NCBI GenBank assembly: GCA_043738095.1 | Contig: JAYSZI010000093.1 | Span: 1 to 64,000, forward strand | DNA length: 64,000 nucleotides | DNA from: Lysobacter_K sp043738095 | GTDB taxonomy: Bacteria > Pseudomonadota > Gammaproteobacteria > Xanthomonadales > Xanthomonadaceae | Direction of reading: 5' to 3' | Shown: piece after piece, positions 58,603-64,000 of the stretch | Position numbering within the stretch: position 1 is the stretch's first letter | Layout: each line of letters opens with the position of its first letter | Notes under the pieces: generated by a model | What the model saw: the letters and a program-made list of their open reading frames with translations, nothing else | Told to the model about the DNA's origin: nothing | Database searches by the model: none | Translations under genes and position numbers: made by a program

Positions 58603-59520
58603 TTACACGCGGCGCCAGTCGTCGCCGAACGCATCGCGCATGGTTTCGTAGGCCGTCTGCTGTGCAGCGGTGTGCGGACGCGGCGCCAGCACCTCCAATT
58701 CGACAATCTGATCGCCGGCCGCGGTCTTGCCTGCGGCATCGCCAGGCAAGCCACGGCCGCGCAGCCGCAGCTTGCGGCCGGCTTCGGACAGCGCCGGTAT
58801 CTTCAGCTCAACCGGTCCGCCCAACGTCGGCACGCTGAGGGTCGCACCGAGCGCGGCCTCCCACGGCGCAATCGGCAACACATGGATCACGTTGCGGCCA
58901 TCGACCTCGAATTGCGGATGCGCGGCGTACTCCACTTCGAGCAACAAGTCGCCATGGGCGCCCTGCCCGCTCAATCGGATCACCTGCCCTGGACGGACGC
59001 CTTTGGGCACGCGCACGTCCAGGGTCTTGCTGTTGACCGAAATCCGCACGCTATTGCCGCTGAAGACCGCTTCCAGCGGCACGGCCAGCTTGGCGCGCGT
59101 GTCGCCGCGGGGAGGGGGCGCGGCGCGGCCCGGCTGGCCACCGACCCCGCCGGCTGCGCGCCGTTGTCCGAACAGGCTTTCAAAGAAATCGCTGAAGCCG
59201 CCAGCTGCGCCGCCGCCAGCGAAGATTTCCTCGAAATCGACCCCGCCACCGGGACCACCACCGAAGCCCCCCGGCGGCGCCTGCACTTCTTCGCCCGGCC
59301 GGTAGCCGCGCCGCTTCAATTGATCATAGGCCGCCCGCTTTTGCGGATCACGCAACGCCTCGTAGGCCTCGTTGACCGCCTTGAACTTATCTTCGGCGCC
59401 GGCTTCCTTGCTGACATCGGGGTGGTATTTGCGCGCCAGCCGCCGGTAGGCGGTCTTGATCTCGGCGTCGCCGGCGCTCGGCTCCAAGCCCAGCGTCTCG
59501 TAGTAATCCTTGAATTGCAT
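58603..59520 (-). CDS. cbpA: CbpA-like DnaJ co-chaperone
   Basis: This 305-residue protein has an N-terminal J domain with the HPD motif at residues 33-35 (ARKYHPDVSK). A Gly/Phe-rich linker follows (PPGGFGGGPGGGVDFEEIFAGGGAAGGF, about 82-109). Two DnaJ C-terminal substrate-binding modules complete it (VPLEAVFSGNSVRI, LSVPTLGGPVELKIPALSEAGRKLRLRGRGLPG). There is no cysteine-rich zinc region, so it is the class II CbpA type rather than DnaJ. It should stimulate DnaK. The ATG at 59520 (MQFKDYYETLGL) is the family start. Confidence 0.93.
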   Translation of the reverse strand: MQFKDYYETLGLEPSAGDAEIKTAYRRLARKYHPDVSKEAGAEDKFKAVNEAYEALRDPQKRAAYDQLKRRGYRPGEEVQAPPGGFGGGPGGGVDFEEIFAGGGAAGGFSDFFESLFGQRRAAGGVGGQPGRAAPPPRGDTRAKLAVPLEAVFSGNSVRISVNSKTLDVRVPKGVRPGQVIRLSGQGAHGDLLLEVEYAAHPQFEVDGRNVIHVLPIAPWEAALGATLSVPTLGGPVELKIPALSEAGRKLRLRGRGLPGDAAGKTAAGDQIVELEVLAPRPHTAAQQTAYETMRDAFGDDWRRV

Positions 59521-59668
59521 CGACAGCTCCTGCACGCGGCAGTATGGAAGGGCGCGACGGTGCATCGCGCATGACCCACACAGCATGGCAGTGGGCGTGT
59601 TGATTTCAAGTCACTTGACGCAACATGAAATGCTCCCGGCTAGACTGCAGGCCCCACAGGAGATCGGC

Positions 59669-60148
59669 ATGAGCATCCAGGTTGGCGAACACATTCCCGA
59701 AGTCGCATTGCAGCGCATCCGCGAAGGCGTCGAAACGGTCGACACCCGCACCTTGTTCGACGACAGTAAAGTCGTCCTGTTCGCGGTGCCGGGCGCCTTC
59801 ACCCCAACCTGCTCGGAGAAGCATCTGCCGAGCTTCGTGCAGCATTTCGACGATTTCCGCAGCCGTGGTATCGAGGTCTACTGCCTGTCGGTCAACGACC
59901 CGTTCGTGATGCAGGCCTGGGGCCAAAGCCAGGACGTGCCCGCGGCATTGCAAATGCTTGCCGACGGCAACGGCGATTTCACCCGCGCGCTCGGCCTAGA
60001 ACTCGACGCCAGCGCCTACGGCATGGGCACGCGCGCCAAGCGTTTCGCGCTGTATGCCGAGAACGGCGTGGTGCAGCAGCTGCATGTCGAAGCCCCCGGC
60101 GAGTACCGCGTTTCGTCGGCGGAACACGTGCTGTCGCAACTGGCGTAA
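59669..60148 (+). CDS. peroxiredoxin (Prx5 type)
   Basis: This 159-residue peroxidase has the peroxidatic cysteine at Cys48 in VPGAFTPTCSEKHLP, and a second cysteine at Cys72 (EVYCLSVND) in the place typical of bacterial Prx5-like enzymes. Other family parts are WGQSQDV, MLADGNGDFTRALGL and TRAKRFALYAENGVV. It reduces hydroperoxides, probably with a glutaredoxin or thioredoxin system. The ATG at 59669 follows AGGAG. It shares a bidirectional terminator with gyrA. Confidence 0.92.
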   Translation: MSIQVGEHIPEVALQRIREGVETVDTRTLFDDSKVVLFAVPGAFTPTCSEKHLPSFVQHFDDFRSRGIEVYCLSVNDPFVMQAWGQSQDVPAALQMLADGNGDFTRALGLELDASAYGMGTRAKRFALYAENGVVQQLHVEAPGEYRVSSAEHVLSQLA

Positions 60149-60224
60149 GGCGGATTCCACCGCATCGCTCCAAGGCAAGGACCACCGATCGCTAGCCCAC
60201 GTAGCGATGGATCATGACCACCCA

Positions 60225-60255
60225 GAAAAAACCCGGCTTGCGCCGGGTCTTTTTT
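60225..60255. terminator. bidirectional rho-independent terminator between peroxiredoxin and gyrA
   Basis: The stem ACCCGGC (60231-60237) / GCCGGGT (60242-60248) with loop TTGC is flanked by an A run on the left and TTTTTT on the right. It therefore works as a terminator for both strands. It sits between the 3' ends of the peroxiredoxin gene and gyrA. Confidence 0.88.
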
Positions 60256-60319
60256 GTGTCTTGCGAAAGTTAGATCAAAGGCAGCTGTTCTGGCTTTGCC
60301 CCATCACCACCACGACCGA

Positions 60320-62932
<2,613 letters not shown>

Positions 62933-63241
62933 CAGGTTTCCGTTGGTATGAAGGGTCGGCGCGGGGAGGCGCATAGCTCCTGCGAGCAAGCGTGCTGACA
63001 GGGGCGAAGCCCGCGGCGAGGACCACAAAAAAGCGCCCGCAGGCGCCTGTTTTGCAGCTCGCTCGGGGCGGCATCAAAAAGACGGGAAATAGTACCACGG
63101 ATCGGGTGCCGAAGGAGCCCCGATTCCCACGCAGAAACAAGCACTTGCGACTGTTTTTACGCTTGCTGCGCGACTGGGCTTCTGGCGGCTTGCAGGTCGC
63201 GGACGGCCCCCCTCATCCGGGCACTGCCCGACCCTAGCGGA
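62933..63241. other. intergenic region between mtnA and gyrA
   Basis: This 309-base gap carries the mtnA terminator (63025-63047) and the gyrA promoter and leader. The leader has ACGGAAACC just before the gyrA ATG as ribosome-binding site. The left part of the plus strand has no reading frame that I believe. No clear sigma-70 promoter could be assigned. Confidence 0.4.
63025..63047 (-). terminator. terminator of the mtnA transcript, upstream of gyrA
   Basis: On the minus strand GCGCC-TGCG-GGCGC is followed directly by TTTTTT (complement of the A run ending at 63032). It lies about 195 bases after the mtnA stop and separates that transcript from gyrA. Confidence 0.6.

Positions 63242-64000
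<759 letters not shown>

Noticed and set aside
59616..59650. Promoter for the peroxiredoxin gene (TTGACG ... TAGACT)
   Set aside because: The spacer is 20 bases, too long for a good sigma-70 promoter, so it was not annotated.

Overview
The window looks like a chromosomal segment of a high-GC gammaproteobacterium of the order Xanthomonadales (Lysobacterales). The support is the gene set and some family-specific traits: a complete bacterial kynurenine pathway, a two-gene (split) cobalamin-dependent methionine synthase, the very large NAD-dependent glutamate dehydrogenase, a PilH-type response regulator, and a GyrA with glutamine at position 83, which I recall as the natural state in Stenotrophomonas and relatives. 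No tRNA, rRNA, CRISPR array, integrase or transposase was recognised. Most of the window is dense housekeeping DNA with 4-base ATGA overlaps inside operons.

Layout. 1-4123: the 5' tip of a divergent gene, asnS, two small unknown proteins, a PaiB-like FMN-binding protein, an SDR with an unusual active site, and a membrane protein. 4226-11951: a tryptophan/kynurenine catabolic cluster in the order aminomuconate-semialdehyde dehydrogenase, beta-carbonic anhydrase, aminomuconate deaminase, 3-hydroxyanthranilate dioxygenase, [opposite-strand methyltransferase], ACMS decarboxylase, kynureninase, kynurenine 3-monooxygenase. 11956-20217: exonuclease I carrying an in-frame insertion, a DUF2461 protein, a secreted serine hydrolase with a DUF4785-like partner, a DUF2939 protein, an exported unknown protein, 5'-nucleotidase and NAD kinase. 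20517-26946: giant glutamate dehydrogenase and an acyl-CoA dehydrogenase.

27140-31900: an ArsR-HTH/methyltransferase-fold regulator (SahR-like) in an operon with the two halves of methionine synthase. 31958-37722: a permuted cysteine hydrolase, a PAP2 phosphatase, DUF2058, slyX, a decayed UDP-glucose dehydrogenase pseudogene, two FKBP isomerases (one with a duplicated N-terminal domain) and an exported glutathione peroxidase. 37779-42366: a YtrA-type GntR regulator with an ABC transporter, behind a clear promoter whose -10 is covered by a GGTG-N16-CACC dyad; an ankyrin-repeat lipoprotein and a membrane protein follow. 42511-49468: fumC, a DUF1311 protein, purB, a zinc-ribbon-like unknown, a VOC protein, the RoxA-type ribosomal oxygenase and a GNAT fusion protein.

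49613-55432: the 2-oxoglutarate dehydrogenase operon sucA-sucB-lpdA, with a REP-like repeat between sucB and lpdA. 55503-64000: a methyltransferase, a LOG protein, an AcuI-type reductase, pilH, a CbpA-like DnaJ protein, a peroxiredoxin, gyrA, and the 3' part of mtnA running off the right edge.

The most interesting points are the kynurenine cluster with embedded carbonic anhydrase and an inserted opposite-strand methyltransferase, the SahR-like/split-MetH operon, the YtrA operator and its small exported first gene, the ugd pseudogene, and the repeat-like insertion inside exonuclease I. I saw nothing that is plainly a wholly new defence or mobile system.
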